Positions 38,333 to 50,801 of a stretch of 64,000 bases of DNA are shown here, piece after piece; positions within the stretch are counted from its first letter, which is position 1; the number at the start of each line of letters is the position of its first letter. The stretch comes from Oxyruncus cristatus. Taxonomy: Eukaryota; Chordata; Aves; Passeriformes; Cotingidae. The notes under the pieces were generated by a model that ran no database searches, was not told where the DNA came from, and worked only from the letters and a program-made list of their open reading frames with translations. The position numbers and the translations under genes are program-made. The stretch spans positions 1,092,578 to 1,156,577 of the forward strand of contig VXAY01006800.1 of assembly GCA_013399855.1 (NCBI GenBank), read 5' to 3'.

Positions 38333-41135
38333 TTGTTCTTTCTTCCATCTATTTGTTGTGCTTTCTCTCCCTTGTTCATATACTTGACACACTACTGGCT
38401 GAGGCTGACTAGAACTGTGCCTACTCCAAATTAGTCACTCCAAGAGCAGTAATGCAGACCTTTGCACATCTCTGAGACGACAGTGGCAGCCTGCTGGCCC
38501 CGGTCACATAGAGAAAGATAGAGAAGTACTTGCCTCCTCAAGATGTTGTTTGCACCGAAAATAGTGCAGAGCAAGCAACCTGTGTTTTGACACATGCAGA
38601 AATAACACTGTATTGAGTGCTTCAAAGAGAATGTCTGGAGTCTGGCAGCCCAGAAAAACCAGTTGCAATCTTGCCTCAAGTTTGAGAATTCTCATCTTTA
38701 CCGAGAGCTTACTTCCAGCCATGTATAAGATTCAAAGTGTTCATATTTCATGCTGCATTTGTTAGGTACATACCATACCATAAATCACCTGGAACAGAAA
38801 CAATACCACGTGGTGAACTGAGGATCTTCAAAATGAACTGTTCCTAAATGAACTGCAGACCAAGGCTTGTTTTCAGAGGGAAAAAAAAAATTGTGAACAT
38901 TTTTGAATTAGGGAAGCCATGAAAATTTCATGATCTCTTCATGAATAGACAGAAGGAGAAGGATACTGGAGAAACCAGCTTTTTCAAATTTTCACTCTGC
39001 TCAAAGTTATCAAATGTATTGATATCTGTTACATTTTCTGAGTAAGTAACATTAGAAAAAAGTTTGTGTATGAAACAAAAAATAAACTCGCTTTACTCTA
39101 TTTTCACAAGGGTTTGATCATCCATCCTGTTTACAAATGGCTATGTTAATCACTGCAATCTGAGAATTCAGTGACATTTTAGTATAAATAGTTTATGAGT
39201 CTAAGCTTTCCTTTAGACCTGGTTCTTATAAACAGTTGGCCTAATTACCTTTCAAGTGTTCCTGTATCTTCTGACTAATGAAAGATCTGTCTTGTGGCTT
39301 ATACACTAGTTATTTCAAACCTAATGACAAATAAAGAAAACAGAATTCTAATATAAATCCTAGTCTAGTAAGCACTTAAGCATACGCTCAGTTTACAGTC
39401 GTACTTACTTTTTTTTATTTATTTATTTCAGTTGAAGTTAAGCAGGTGCTTAAGTGAATATGCAAGTGTTTTTCTGGAAAAGAGTGGGGGTTTTTATTGA
39501 ATCGCAGTACTTTCAGCTGGCCAAAACAAAAGTATCTTGATTGCAACACTGTTTAAATATAGGTTAGATCTATTACTGTGCCCCAGACAGCTGGCAAGCC
39601 AGACTAGATGTAATCAGTGGCCACCACATAAGCAGGAAGAACATCGTATCAGTTGATATCATGCATCCATATGATTTCTGGTGGTATACTTATGTATGCA
39701 GAAAAATAGAAGAAATTTAAGTGAAGTGATGTAGTTTGGAGAGCAAAATAAGACCAAGAGGACAAGAAATAAAGGGTGAAAACCTGAAATAAATTCATTC
39801 CCAATACAGTGAACCTAATGAGGGGAGTACAGTTGCATGGAGTCTTGTGCTGAAAGTTTTTAAAGCTGCTGAAAGCACATTTATGGCTTCACTGGAGGCA
39901 GAGGATTTTTCTTCCCAATAAAATATAACATTTCTTCCTAAGCACGTTACATCATTGCCACCACAAAGATAAAGTATAGCCTTATTCTGGCTTCCTGTGT
40001 GTGTTTTTGAGGTTACACTTAACAAAATACAAGTTATTCTCTGGAATATTGGGCACCTCTGTAGAATTTCGAAACCTGGAATTTACAAGGCCAGCTGCTT
40101 GCTGAGATATAAGATGGACTTTGATCTTCTTGTATTTAGTATAGTCTACAGAGACTGTTCCTTTATAATAAGTATATATTTTTCTGGAAACTCTTGTGAA
40201 GTATCTGTGTTGACTCAAGTAAAATTGTGCCAATGTCAGCCTTGTCCAATCTGACGACAGTTCAAAACTCTTATCTACATTCTCCCCAGCATGTTTGTTT
40301 TCTTCTCTTCCACTTCGATAACTTTGGAGCTGCAAATAACAAATGTTTCATGGAAAGCATCAAACTCCATATTAAAAACTTTATCTCTCAGTATAAGGCA
40401 ACACTTCCAGGGTTTACTTTCTTTAAGGTCATCAGAAATATTTACCAGTGGAGGAAACAGCCTCTGAGACATCTAATCTGAATGTGGCTTTAATTAAAAA
40501 GAAAGTCAGCTCAGTTTCTTCAGTGGTGACTTTTGGTCTTGAAGCTCCTCTGCGTTTCAGTTTCTTTTCACTACAAGCAAAATGCTATTATGTATAAGAT
40601 TAGGTAAAACTTTTAATTTTTTTTTTGTAAACAAATATACAATTATAATACTGCATGATATCTCTTTTTGTATAATGAAAAGCTGTTGAAACTAGCTTAC
40701 TTATTGAAAAGTACTGTTTCTTCATGATAATCCATCCCAAACATATGATTCTTGACTTATTGGACAGAGGAAATGATGAAAAATGTAGGGATAAATGAGA
40801 TGAAGGAAATATGCTGGTAAGAGAATAAAGTCACTTATCAAACAGTACCAAAGAAAACAATTTTTTTGGAGATGAGGATAATGTTACTTTTCAGTTTGAC
40901 AGCAAGATAAATCATTAATGACTATGAATTTGTTTGTTCATGTATAAAACACTGGTGTGTGTGCACGTGAACCCCACATATGGTCATCACCCTGAATATT
41001 CCATTTAGTGAAGGACACAGAGCCCCATCCTGCTCAAACTGTAGTGTTAAGAATCCTGAGTAATTCCTTCAGTGCTGGAAGAGGTTTATTCTAGATTTAC
41101 TTTGTCACAACCCAACAAAATCTTATGCTCATATT

Positions 41136-41151
41136 AAAAAAAAAAAAAAAA
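41136..41151. repeat. Poly(A) tract
   Basis: An uninterrupted run of about 16 A. Confidence 0.9.
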
Positions 41152-42726
41152 CAAACACTGAAATCGAACACATTCTTAAAGCATGATATAGAAAACTTAT
41201 TTCATAAACCAAACAGTTGCCAGGTAAATGGAGAAGGAACACAGATTGTGCTACCACAGCTGTCACAGTCATGAGTAAGATTCAGTGTAAATGGAATATG
41301 AAGAAATTGGTAGCAACATCCAGAGTTCAACAGAACTGATTTCCCCTTACGGTTCCGTGGTACAGCAAATTAGTTTATAAATCACTACAATATCTATTAC
41401 TGTATTTGCTCTAGTCACTGGGAAAAAACAAGTGCCTGTAATTATCAAGGCCAAGTCCTAGTGTATTATAACACATTCTGCAGACTTCATTTTCTAAACA
41501 AAGGAGTAAAAAAAAGAAATTTTAAAAATAAGTTGGATTAATTTATGGTTTAATTGAAAACACACGTTGTGACATGGAAATGAGTCTGGCTGGTTGTGGT
41601 TGAATCCACTTGGAGAATCTAGAGTCTTGTCTGTTTAATACTAGATACTACATTAGTATGAAACAGTGGAAATGGAAGTCCCATATGTGCTTAGATTAAT
41701 AAATAGTCTCCAAATAGGTTCATGTCTGGTGTATTCAAGAGTATATGGAAAATGTACTTACAGTATGGGGGATGTCTTTATTGGTACCTTAATAATAAAA
41801 CAAACAGGGAAATAATAGTCTAATAATGCATTTACCATCTAAAGCACTGGTGGCAATGTAGTCTAAGAGAATGTTTTTAAGTCAGGTGTGACCAAACAGA
41901 AAAATTACATATTTCGGATTAATCATCACCTATGTCAGTATCACAACATTTTTATTCTTTTAATAGAACCAATTCAGGATTAAGAGACACTCCAGAGTAA
42001 ATATTATAATTGTGTGTTTCCTGAATTGACTCCATTTATGTGTAAATATTAATGTTTGAGTATGTTTTATTTATATAAGACCTTTTTTTTCTTTTTTTCC
42101 AATGGAAAAGCATATTACCATACGAAGCACAGAACTCAGACACTGAAAAGTGCAGACTGATAAATGAAATGGAAATTATGACTGTTGGATAGGACTGAGA
42201 CTAGGACATTAAAAGACAATATCTAACCAAAACTCTGTTTTTTCAATTATGAGTATGTCAGATTTGACTCAAAGTATGGTTATGGAAAAAAAATGCCTAT
42301 GCCGTGGGATTCAGCCTCCATTTTTGGTCTGTTTTTTTATGTAGACAGATAAACTTTTATTACTGTATAAGCAGGATTCATCCATACCTTGCATTCCAGT
42401 ACTATTGCTACCTTACAGCTCTGTTCTAGAAAAAAAATATAGATTTTTCTATATAAACTGAACTACCTGGATCTAGGAGTAACTGAGATAGAATAAATAG
42501 GAGAACAAGTGTAATTTTCGAGATCTTTTTGTAACTATGCGTGTATAATTTTACTACACATAGAAAGCTGTTTTTTTGGTGTCTTAATACATCCTAGGAA
42601 CTGGAATGTTTAAAATTTCTCTATAACTGAATACATTCAGATGTATAGGCAATTTATTATATAACACTAAAGGCACTTAATATTGCAAATATTTGAATTG
42701 TAGAAATAAAGTGTCTGTAGAATATC

Positions 42727-42747
42727 TTTTTTTCTTTTTTTTTTTTT
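42727..42747. repeat. T-rich tract
   Basis: Twenty-one bases, all T except one C. Confidence 0.9.
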
Positions 42748-45388
42748 GAGAAAGGAATCCTTTATCATCTTCAACACAATAGATATATTCTTGTATTTTT
42801 ACACATATGGGGGCAAAGTTTGTTTTTTGATCACTATTACAGTGTGTTCCTCTCAGAACAATTCAGTTACTGGGAACCTCTAATTTCCTGCTCCTTGTCT
42901 GAGTGACCACCAGAATCAAACAGATTTCCTTGTGAAGTGAAGCGTTCCCAGCTGGATACACCATGAAGGACTCTGGATTGTAAAACGGATCATAGTCCAA
43001 ATCAAATACCTATTACTTGTTTCAAGTGCTATCCTTTTATGTGTTAACCTGAATTGCAATTCAAGTCAATGGCAAAACTCCCATTGACTTTCAGGGAAAA
43101 AGATTAAACTCTGAGATGTGTGCTAAATGTTTTCTTCTGATAGTCAACTCAGAACTGTTGGGTGGGCTCAGGAGTATGCCAGACTGAAAATTCATCCTTA
43201 TTGACAGCGAGAAAAAAGAAAAATATATTCTACAAAAGATGCTAAAAAAGTCCTTTCTTCCCTGGGGATATGTCTGTCATTAAATCAGTGCCATATGAAA
43301 TTACTATTACATGTAAGAGAGGTTAACCTTTCTGCTTGTGGACAAAGAGGAAGCTCAGTAACACATATAGACTTTTACCTTTCTCCCCACTGCATATTTA
43401 TTTACTGGTTTTCTGATGACATGAGAAGTATAATGATAAGGAAAAGCTGGATCAAAGATTTAACCACAGTATTGAACTTCCATTATACTGCCAAGATAAT
43501 ATGGAATATTTTCAGAATGCCATTATGTGTCGCTTTAATTATCTTCTTACTATTTTTTTAATTGTCAAGACATAAGGTGGGCAGAAACTCTAAAATGTTG
43601 TTCCCAACTATATAAACATAAATACACACATACAGGGGAGAAACAAAAAATAGGCTTAAGATAACAGTTATGACTTTACATATCAGAGCAATTTCACTGA
43701 AAATTCCAGGGCTGAAATCACTGTGGAATTACAAGGCGTATAAACACCAGTATTCCAGCAGGATTGGGGTCATTCTTGTTCATGGTAGGGGTTTAGGCTT
43801 GGAATGGGAGGGGACAACATAGTTTACTTCCATTGCCAATTCAAACAATACAAGATGAACAGCATCTGGAGAATATAGAAGAAAACACAGGTTTGTCTGT
43901 CCCCATCATTGTAGAATTTGTTTGGTTGTAATATTTGTTCTAAACCAGTAACTTAGCTGGGTAAATTGCCTGCTCCATTGGCTCTAATAGTAACTACACT
44001 AGTTAAAGACCTGATTATTTTAGGATGTTTCCATCTTGTATTTTGTTAAAAGGTACATAAACAAAGATTGCAAAATCTACTTTAAATGTAAAAGGATGTT
44101 TACAATTTTTAAAGAGGGAAAACATTTGGAGAAAAGAAACATCAGTTGTTTGTCCTTCTTTCCTTTTCCCTTTTCATTGAAAGGCTGATTTTTCATCCAC
44201 CTGAGAAACTGGACACAAAGTTTCTGAAAAGTTAAGGTTTTTAAAATGCACTTTGAAATTCTGTCACCTCTTAGAAGTTGAGTTTCTCTTCTGTAGAGTT
44301 TGTATGTTCCTGTCCTTACCTGAAGTTCCCTTATTCACAGCTTTCAAGTCACCCACACAGTCCAAGGTGTGTAAAATGAGGTGAAAAAGCTGTGTCAAAG
44401 AGCCTGGCTGTGAGCAGGGCCAGTGCCAAGCTGCATAGATGGTGATACAGCGTGTCTTGTCAAAAAAAGTTATAAAATGATAAATTCCTGCATAGAAGCC
44501 AGGAGAACATGAAAAGAAAAAAAGGCGTGACTTCAAAAACAGGTAAATTACTAAAGAGATAATATTTCTAAGAAATAATTTGGTCAAAATAAATGGATAA
44601 ATGGTTTTGCCTTATTTTTCTGTACTCAGTGAAGAGGGTTGAGTTTTATTTCCTTAAATTCTTTGTAACAGTCAAAAAAAATATGCTGACCAAAGCATAT
44701 TTTGACACCTTCTGAAGGACTGTAAGGCTCCTCTGGGAAAAAATTCTATGAACTGAGTAACCTTTAGCTGGACAAACACAAATACTCCTTGGCTTGAGAT
44801 GGCTCTAGTAAATCAGGCATCACAGGTTTGGAATATTGTTTTCAGCAGACCTGTTCACCTTAATAAAGCTTCTTTTACTGAGTAAACATTGCAGATCAGA
44901 GGGAACATCTTGGCGTATACTCAATAACAGCTTACGCATACATATCTAGGTCTTAAACATCTTGAAAACACCAGGAGTATTTATATTGACTTCAGAGTCT
45001 TTTCCCTCTGAGCCTTCTTCAAGAAGTTCAAGAAGTATCAATAAGTTCAAGTTTCCTTGACATTTTTGAAGGGTTTGTGGCACAAAGCAAACTGAATTTT
45101 AACAAAATGTCCGTGTTTGACTGTTTTGTCATTCTTTTATTTGTCTTTTTAAAATTAAATTAAAAGTTGAAGTAGGTCTTTGATGCAGGACTGTCAATTT
45201 TACATTTCTCTATCTCGTACAAGATGTAGCAAACAGGTACATAAATGATACAAGAAAAATACATATTGTTTCTCTTTCACCCCTTGAAGTCTAATGGGGA
45301 ATTAAAAAGAAATACATATAAACATCAGTTAAGTTTTCATCAGACCCATTTAGATCTAGAATTAAAAGAAAAAATCTTTCAGATGGGA

Positions 45389-45403
45389 TTTTTTTTTTTT
45401 TTT
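45389..45403. repeat. Poly(T) tract
   Basis: An uninterrupted run of about 15 T. Confidence 0.9.
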
Positions 45404-46703
45404 CTGTTAAAGGGGCCTGACACTAAGTTTCGAAGCTCTTAACAGACAACTTCTAAGGACAGGATTAAGATTCTCTGGTCTCTTCTAAATTAGTGGGTGG
45501 ATCACCTATTTTATTCACCTCTTGCTTAAACCACTGTGGAGCAAAAGCTGCTCTCAGATAGCCGATGCAAAGGAAGGATTTCCAGGTGACAAGCACCGTT
45601 ACTAATAAATTGTCTCAGAATGTAAAAATGTGACCCTCTCAGGTGGTTCAGCCACAGTGTTTGCAAACTGTGACCAAGTATTGGATTCCTGCCTTTTTGT
45701 TTAGCACTTGCCATGGAACAATACAGGGCTGCAACTTCTTGCTCCAGCTCTGATTGTGCAGACCATAATTAAGGATTTGGACGAGCATGAATGGCAAAGA
45801 ATGCCACTGAGCAATTGGCTGTAACCAATGTGACCTAAATTGATCCTGTGTCTGGGAAAAAAAAAGAAAAAAAGGGAGGGGAAGGGGAAGAGAGAAGAAG
45901 GGGAAAAAAATGACCTCTTGCACCCTCTTCCATGATCCGTGTATGTAGTTAGCACAGACTCCCCTGCCAGGCTTTTCATCGCAGTGCTTTTAAAACCATT
46001 AGCTTGCTTTGTAGTCTTAGCAAGACATACATTTTTGAGCTATCATAAATGAAATCTTAGAAGATACCTTTCAACATATGCCAGGCACAGTTAAAAAAGA
46101 AAAAGACCATTATGGTTCTTTGAAGAAAGGGAAAGTACAGACGTTTTGTGGAATATGGAAAGTTTGAAAGAAGTTAACATATAATAAAGGGACACAAGAA
46201 AACACAGTTGTGATACACAGAGAGAAGACAATCAGGATAGACTATAGTTTTAATAAGATTCTTTCTCTCTGTAAATTAGTTTTCATCCTCTATGGTAAGT
46301 CAGGTGATACCACTTTGTCTCCCACTAACTTGCTCTTGATATCCTTTTCTTTAACAGAAATCGGAATGCATTACCAAAGTGTTGTCTGGTATAATCCAGC
46401 TGTTATCTGCTTTCACAGGGGAAAACATATGGCTGGAAAGAATGTATATCTCAATTTGTTTAGGAAAAAATTTGTTTACGATTTTTCCAGTGAAAGTTTT
46501 ATGTGGAATTTGGATAGCACTGCACGGAACAGATTCAGCCTCCCAACTCCCATGTTTCCTCAGTATACGGAGAGATGTGCCAAAGCTCTTTACCTGAATC
46601 TGGATTGCTGAGTCTAAACTTAGACCAGACATAACACTCTTATGATTGTGCTGTTTCTTGACTGGGATACAGATAATTTTCTTCATAGTTACTTGTACGG
46701 GAC

Positions 46704-47237
46704 TGTGTTTTGGACTTGAGCTGGAAACAATGTTGGTAATTCAGGGATGTTTTCTTCACTGCTGAGCCGAGCTTGCCCAGTGTCAAGGCCTTTTCTGCTT
46801 CTCACCTCACCCCGCCAGCAAGTAGTTGCAGAAGAAGCTGGGAGGGGACACAGCAGGGACAGCTGACCCCAATTGACCCAAGGATGTCCCAGACAGTATG
46901 GCATCATGGACAGCAGAGAAAACTGGGAAGAGAAGAAGGGAAGAGGGAGGAGGAGGGGATTCAAAGTGATGATGTTTGTCTCCCCACATCACTGTCATGC
47001 ATGAAGGAGCCCTGCTTTCCTGGGAATGGCTGAACACCTGCCTGCCTAAGTGGTGAATAAATTCCTTGGTTTGCTTTGCTTGCATGTGTGGCTTTCTCCT
47101 TACCTATTGGACTGTTTCTATCTCAACCTATGAGTTGGTTTTTTTTCACTTTTATTCTGATTTTCTCTCCCATCCGACCAGCAGGGAGTGAGTGAGTGGC
47201 TCTGTGGGACTGAGTTGCCAGGTGCGGTTAAACAACA
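46704..47237 (+). mobile_element. Solo LTR of an avian endogenous retrovirus (ERV-L-like)
   Basis: What is seen: a roughly 530-bp block, richer in G and C than its flanks, opening near TGTGTTTTGG and closing near GGTTAAACAACA. The internal blocks match, from memory, an LTR family widespread in birds: the TTTTCTGCTTCTCACC segment (about 46791), GGGGACACAGCAGGGACAGC (about 46845), CTGAACACCTGCCTGCC (about 47030), TTTGCTTTGCTTG (about 47070) and the GGGAGTGAGTGAGTGGCT segment (about 47187). An AATAAA lies at 47056-47061. No gag, pol or env sequence adjoins it, so it is a solo LTR left by recombination. Ends are approximate, and I could not see a convincing target-site duplication. The open frames inside it are not genes. 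Orientation is U3 to U5 on the + strand. Confidence 0.8.
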
Positions 47238-47239
47238 GT

Positions 47240-48055
47240 GATTCATAGTGGCTATAGAAAGGGGTTTTTGTTGTACTAAACATGTTTTGGTCAGACCTTG
47301 AAGCTGGTATATTGTGAACTGGGAGTCAGAACCCACCTGCATTCCCATAGCGAATGATTGTAAAACAAAGAGTCAGACTTTAATGTTTTAAATTCTTCTT
47401 GTAGTCAGGAGTGGTAGAACTCAGGTTCATTTTGCAATAGAAACACATGTACTAGTGGTGCATGTCTGGGGCACACAGAGTCAGAGTGGGAAAGACTCTG
47501 TGCTCTTTTTATCTTCTTATAGTAAACAACTGGCAATTGTGGAGGAGCCAGGGCCCCTCATGGTAAAGATGCTTCTCTCTTAGAGAAACAAACAATTAAA
47601 TCCTGTAAGAAAATTAGTTTTAACTGAAAGAAACACAAATCATGGAGTCAGTGAGACACACAAGCAAAGCCTTGAACAGGTTCATTTATGAAATAATTGT
47701 ATTGAATTATAGTGTGTATAATACTTTAACTTTTCCGGTTTTATTTCCTCTATGATATTTTTTTTCTTCCTTTTCTTTTTTAGTCATGCACATTTACTGA
47801 GTGGGAGGAGGGGGGAAAAAAGAAAATCCAAACATTTTTTTTCTTACTGTTTCCTGCCTGTTGGGAATAGACATTGCCTTAAAATCTTACTGTCCTTATG
47901 CTCTGCAATTGTATTGGATTTACCCATGTCAATTCCCTGGAGTTAAATACATTTTAAAAAGAACACTTTGGTCTTAGGATTCCTGACCTCTGATCTCATC
48001 CAGACTGTCCTCTATGTGCGATAAGTCCACAAAGAGGAAAAAACTTCCCACTGAC
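47240..48055. other. Spacer between LTR and CR1 fragment
   Basis: AT-rich, with a T-rich patch near 47760. I see no gene or repeat body in it. Confidence 0.55.
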
Positions 48056-48057
48056 AA

Positions 48058-48368
48058 GTGATGATAACTTTCCCCTCCTCTTTAGCCAGGAAAGGGGTCT
48101 TTCAGCTACAGTTGCATGGGGAGAAGTTTTATCTCAATATAAGAAAGAAATTTTTTTCAGAACAAATCAGAGAACAATCGGTCTCTGGAACAACTTCCCA
48201 GGTATGTGGTATACCTCTCATCAAAGAAGATTTTCAAGACATGACTGAACAGGATGATAGATGACCCTATGCAGGATCCCTTTACAATGAAAGGCTGGAC
48301 AATACAATCTTTGAAGGTCCCTTCCAACCTGGGATTTTCTGTGACTCTCTGATTCTCTGACTCTCTTT
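48058..48368 (+). mobile_element. CR1 LINE, 5'-truncated 3' end
   Basis: About 310 bases matching the 3' end of a CR1 non-LTR retrotransposon: the AAGAAAGAAATTTTTTTCAG region (about 48142), TCTCTGGAACAACTTCCCAGG (read as two overlapping words near 48182), the TTTTCAAGACATGACTG region, and GGTCCCTTCCAACCT at 48316-48330. It ends in the hallmark 8-bp tail repeats: TTCTGTGA, CTCTCTGA, TTCTCTGA and a partial copy (48337-48368). 5' truncation and an octamer tail instead of poly(A) are normal for CR1. There is no coding capacity. The diverged sequence suggests an old insertion. Confidence 0.85.
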
Positions 48369-48878
48369 CTATTTATGATCCATTTAGTCAGTAAGGAAGA
48401 CATTTCTGTTACAATACTATGATCCTTCTCACTGATAATATTAATGAATTAAATCTTATTGGAAATGTTTGTTTCTACAATAAATGTGTGTGGGGGGGTT
48501 ATGACAGGACATAAAATAATTAAGAAGTTAGAATAGATACTAGACTTCTATCTTCAAAAAACAAAATATTTTTTTGCTTTAGAAAGCAAAAGATGTGAGA
48601 AGGAAACTGCCTGCTTCATTAAACAACTGAAAACCACATATTCCAAGAGAGGAATCATATTCCCTAGTTTAGAATATTGACTAACCTTAGAATTACACAA
48701 GATAGTTCCTTACACAAAGCAATGCACGCATTCATTTAAATTGTTACACAGCAATGGAAATCTAAAGAATTCTAGTATTAGGAAATAAGGGGATTTTTAG
48801 TTACCAGTTCTGCTTAGCACAGGTGTAGATGACCAACCATAAAGAAGTTGTGAATACTATAAGTTTGCCACTATGAGA
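48369..48878. other. Spacer between two CR1 fragments
   Basis: AT-rich single-copy-looking DNA with a G run near 48491. No gene or repeat body recognised. Confidence 0.5.
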
Positions 48879-48879
48879 C

Positions 48880-50762
48880 GGTGCAGTCCAGGATCCTGCA
48901 AGGAGCAAGATCACAGTCTTAGATTTCAGGAGAGTGAACTTTGGCCTCTTCAGGGTTCTGCCTGAAACAATCCCATGAGACACACCCTGAAGAGTAGAAG
49001 GGTCCAGGAAGCATGTTTGATATTCAAGGGTCACTCCTGACAAGACCAAGAAAGACCCAACCTGACAAGCTGGGAATTAAGCTAAGGTGGCAGGGGGTCT
49101 GCATAGATGTGACCTTCAGAAGTCCCAGGCCCCTGAGGTTGCATGGGAAGTCTGGAGCAAGGAAGATTTATTCTCAGAGGAAGAGGACAAGGTTAGGAAG
49201 CACTTAAGGAAACTGGACACACACAAGTCCATGGCCCTGATCATGCTCACCTACCAGTGCTGAGAGAGCTGGCAGATGTCATTGAGAGGCTGCTTTTGAT
49301 TATGTTTGAAAGGTTGTGGCAATTGGGAGAGGCCAATCAGGACCTGAAAAGAGAAAATATCCGTCCTTGACCTAAGGAGGGCAAGAAGGAAGACCCAGGG
49401 AAGTACAGGTTGGTCAGCTTCATCTCAGTTCTGGGAAGGTGATGGAGCAACTATGTCTGGAAATCACTTTCAGGCATGAAGATGGAGGTGACCAGGAGAA
49501 GCTAGCATGAAATTACAAAGGAGTGATACCTAAAATCATGATTAACCAACCTGGTTGCCTCAACAATGAGACGACTGACCTGGTGGACAAGGGGAGAGCA
49601 GTGAAAGCAGTTTCTCTTGATTTTAGTTTTGTTTTTTTTTNNNNNNNNNNNNNNNNNNNNNNNNNNNNNNNNNNNCTATGTCCTATAACATCTTCACAGA
49701 CAAGATGTTCGAGTATGGTCTACATGAGTGGATAGTGAGGCGGACTGAAACCTCGCTAAACTGACAGGCTCAAAACGTCATGAACTCCAGCCAGAGACCA
49801 CTCACAAGTGTGTACCCTAGTATTGATATGAGAGCCAGTATTGTTAAATTGTTAACTGTTCCCTAAGAAGAGGGATGATGAGACCAAGCATACCCTCAGC
49901 AAGTTTGCAGATGATATAAAATTTGGAAGAGCTGCTCATATACTAAATCTGTGCTGCCATTCAAGGAGAACTCAACTTGCTGGAGCAATGGACTGACAGA
50001 AATCTTCTGAAATTCAACAAAGGAAAATACCAAGTCCTACCCATGGGAATCCCATGTACCAGTACACACTGGGAATCAACTACGTGGAAAGCAGCTTTGC
50101 AGATGAGGGCCTGGTGGTTCTGGCATACAACAAAACAAACATCAGCCAGCAATAAGTCCTTATAGAAGAAAAGATCAGAAGCCTCCAGCGATGTTCTGGG
50201 CAAAGCATTGCCAATGGGACCAGAGAAATGATTGTTCCCTTCTAGTCAGCACTGGTGACACCCACAAGGAGTGCTTGGTCTGGTTCTGGCCTCTCTACTA
50301 CAAGAAAAATACTCATTTTCTGGAGAAAAAACAGTGAAGGGCTACAAAGATAATTAAGTGGCTGAACTATCTGTCCTTCAAAGATGCTGGGAAAGCTGGG
50401 GTTGCTCAGCCTGGAGAAAAGGCTCAGGGTGACCTTAGCAGTGTGTATGAATACTTGATTGAGGGAGTCAAGAAGAAAGAGCCAGATTCTTCTCAGTGTT
50501 GCCTGGACATGAGTCCACTGGCACTAATTAAAACACAGGAAATCCCATATGAACATAAGGAAAAGTCTTTTTAATGTAAGGTAAGAGGAACTTTGGAACT
50601 GGTTGCCTCAGCAAGGCTGTAAATTCTCAGTGCTTGAAGATATTCAATTCCCAGCTGGACATGGTCCTGGACAAGCTGCTGTCATTGACCATGACTGAGC
50701 AGGAGGCTACACCAGATGATCTCCAGAGGTGCCTTCCCCACTTGTTGGTTCTGTGATAACTG
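48880..50762 (+). pseudogene. Degenerate CR1 LINE with reverse transcriptase (ORF2) remnant
   Basis: About 1.9 kb collinear with the 3' half of CR1 ORF2 and its 3' end. Landmarks are the pre-RT segment (48925-49030), the AAGTCCATGGCCCTGATCATG region (about 49227), RT motif A as Leu-Asp-Phe-Ser at 49616-49627, a gap (49641-49675), the catalytic Phe-Ala-Asp-Asp at 49904-49915, and the post-RT segment (about 50000-50700) through the terminal CCAGATGATCTCCAGAGG block at 50712-50729. An intact ORF2 would encode apurinic endonuclease plus reverse transcriptase for target-primed retrotransposition. Here the endonuclease end is missing, many stops and frameshifts break the frame, and the longest readable stretches are below 80 codons. 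It is dead, old, in the same orientation as the neighbouring CR1 piece, and its 3' edge runs into an inverted copy of itself. Whether the two CR1 pieces were separate insertions is likely, since each has its own 3' end, but not proven. Confidence 0.9.
49641..49675. other. Assembly gap (35 N) inside the CR1 reverse transcriptase remnant
   Basis: The gap follows a run of nine T immediately after the motif A region and is followed by recognisable CR1 sequence. The family needs only about a dozen bases here, so the true sequence is probably a T expansion or the gap size is only nominal. Confidence 0.99.
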
Positions 50763-50801
50763 AGAACCACACAAGTGGGGAAGGCACCTCTGGAGATCAT
50801 C
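50715..50801. repeat. Near-perfect inverted repeat (foldback) at the CR1 3' end
   Basis: The left arm, 50715-50752 (38 bases), and the right arm, 50763-50801 (39 bases), are reverse complements except for one extra C in the right arm. They are separated by a 10-base loop. The left arm is the terminal part of the CR1 copy. Transcribed or single-stranded, this would form a stem of about 38 bp. The right arm carries the same departures from the usual CR1 end as the left, so it is a copy of this locus and not a second insertion. Either a genuine snap-back duplication or an assembly or sequencing foldback artefact. Confidence 0.95.

Larger units (their letters stand above)
35001..46700. other. Non-coding AT-rich DNA, no gene recognised
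   Basis: Contains homopolymers (38272-38318, 41136-41151, 42727-42747, 45389-45403), a 10-bp perfect inverted repeat near 36.85 kb, and less AT-rich patches at 35.7-35.9 and 36.25-36.6 kb that could be diverged repeats I cannot identify. The 133-codon + frame at 46210-46611 is opposed by a 111-codon minus frame and resembles no known protein. Confidence 0.5.

Noticed and set aside
38186..38434. Phe-rich + frame resembling a transmembrane segment
   Set aside because: Encoded by the poly(T)/(GT)n microsatellite.
46210..46611. 133-codon + open frame
   Set aside because: Opposed by a 111-codon minus frame and overlapped by a second + frame. No domain, signal peptide, splice context or recognisable homologue.
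46689..47348. Overlapping open frames of 76-92 codons in the LTR
   Set aside because: They fall within repeat sequence of higher GC with few stops. LTRs of this type carry no gene.
49523..50203. Functional reverse transcriptase or defence-type RT gene
   Set aside because: The motifs are those of a CR1 LINE, broken by stops, frameshifts and a gap. It is a dead retrotransposon.
50763..50801. Right arm of the hairpin as an independent, inverted CR1 insertion
   Set aside because: It shares the private differences of the adjacent CR1 end and is only about 39 bases long, so it is a copy of the neighbouring sequence.
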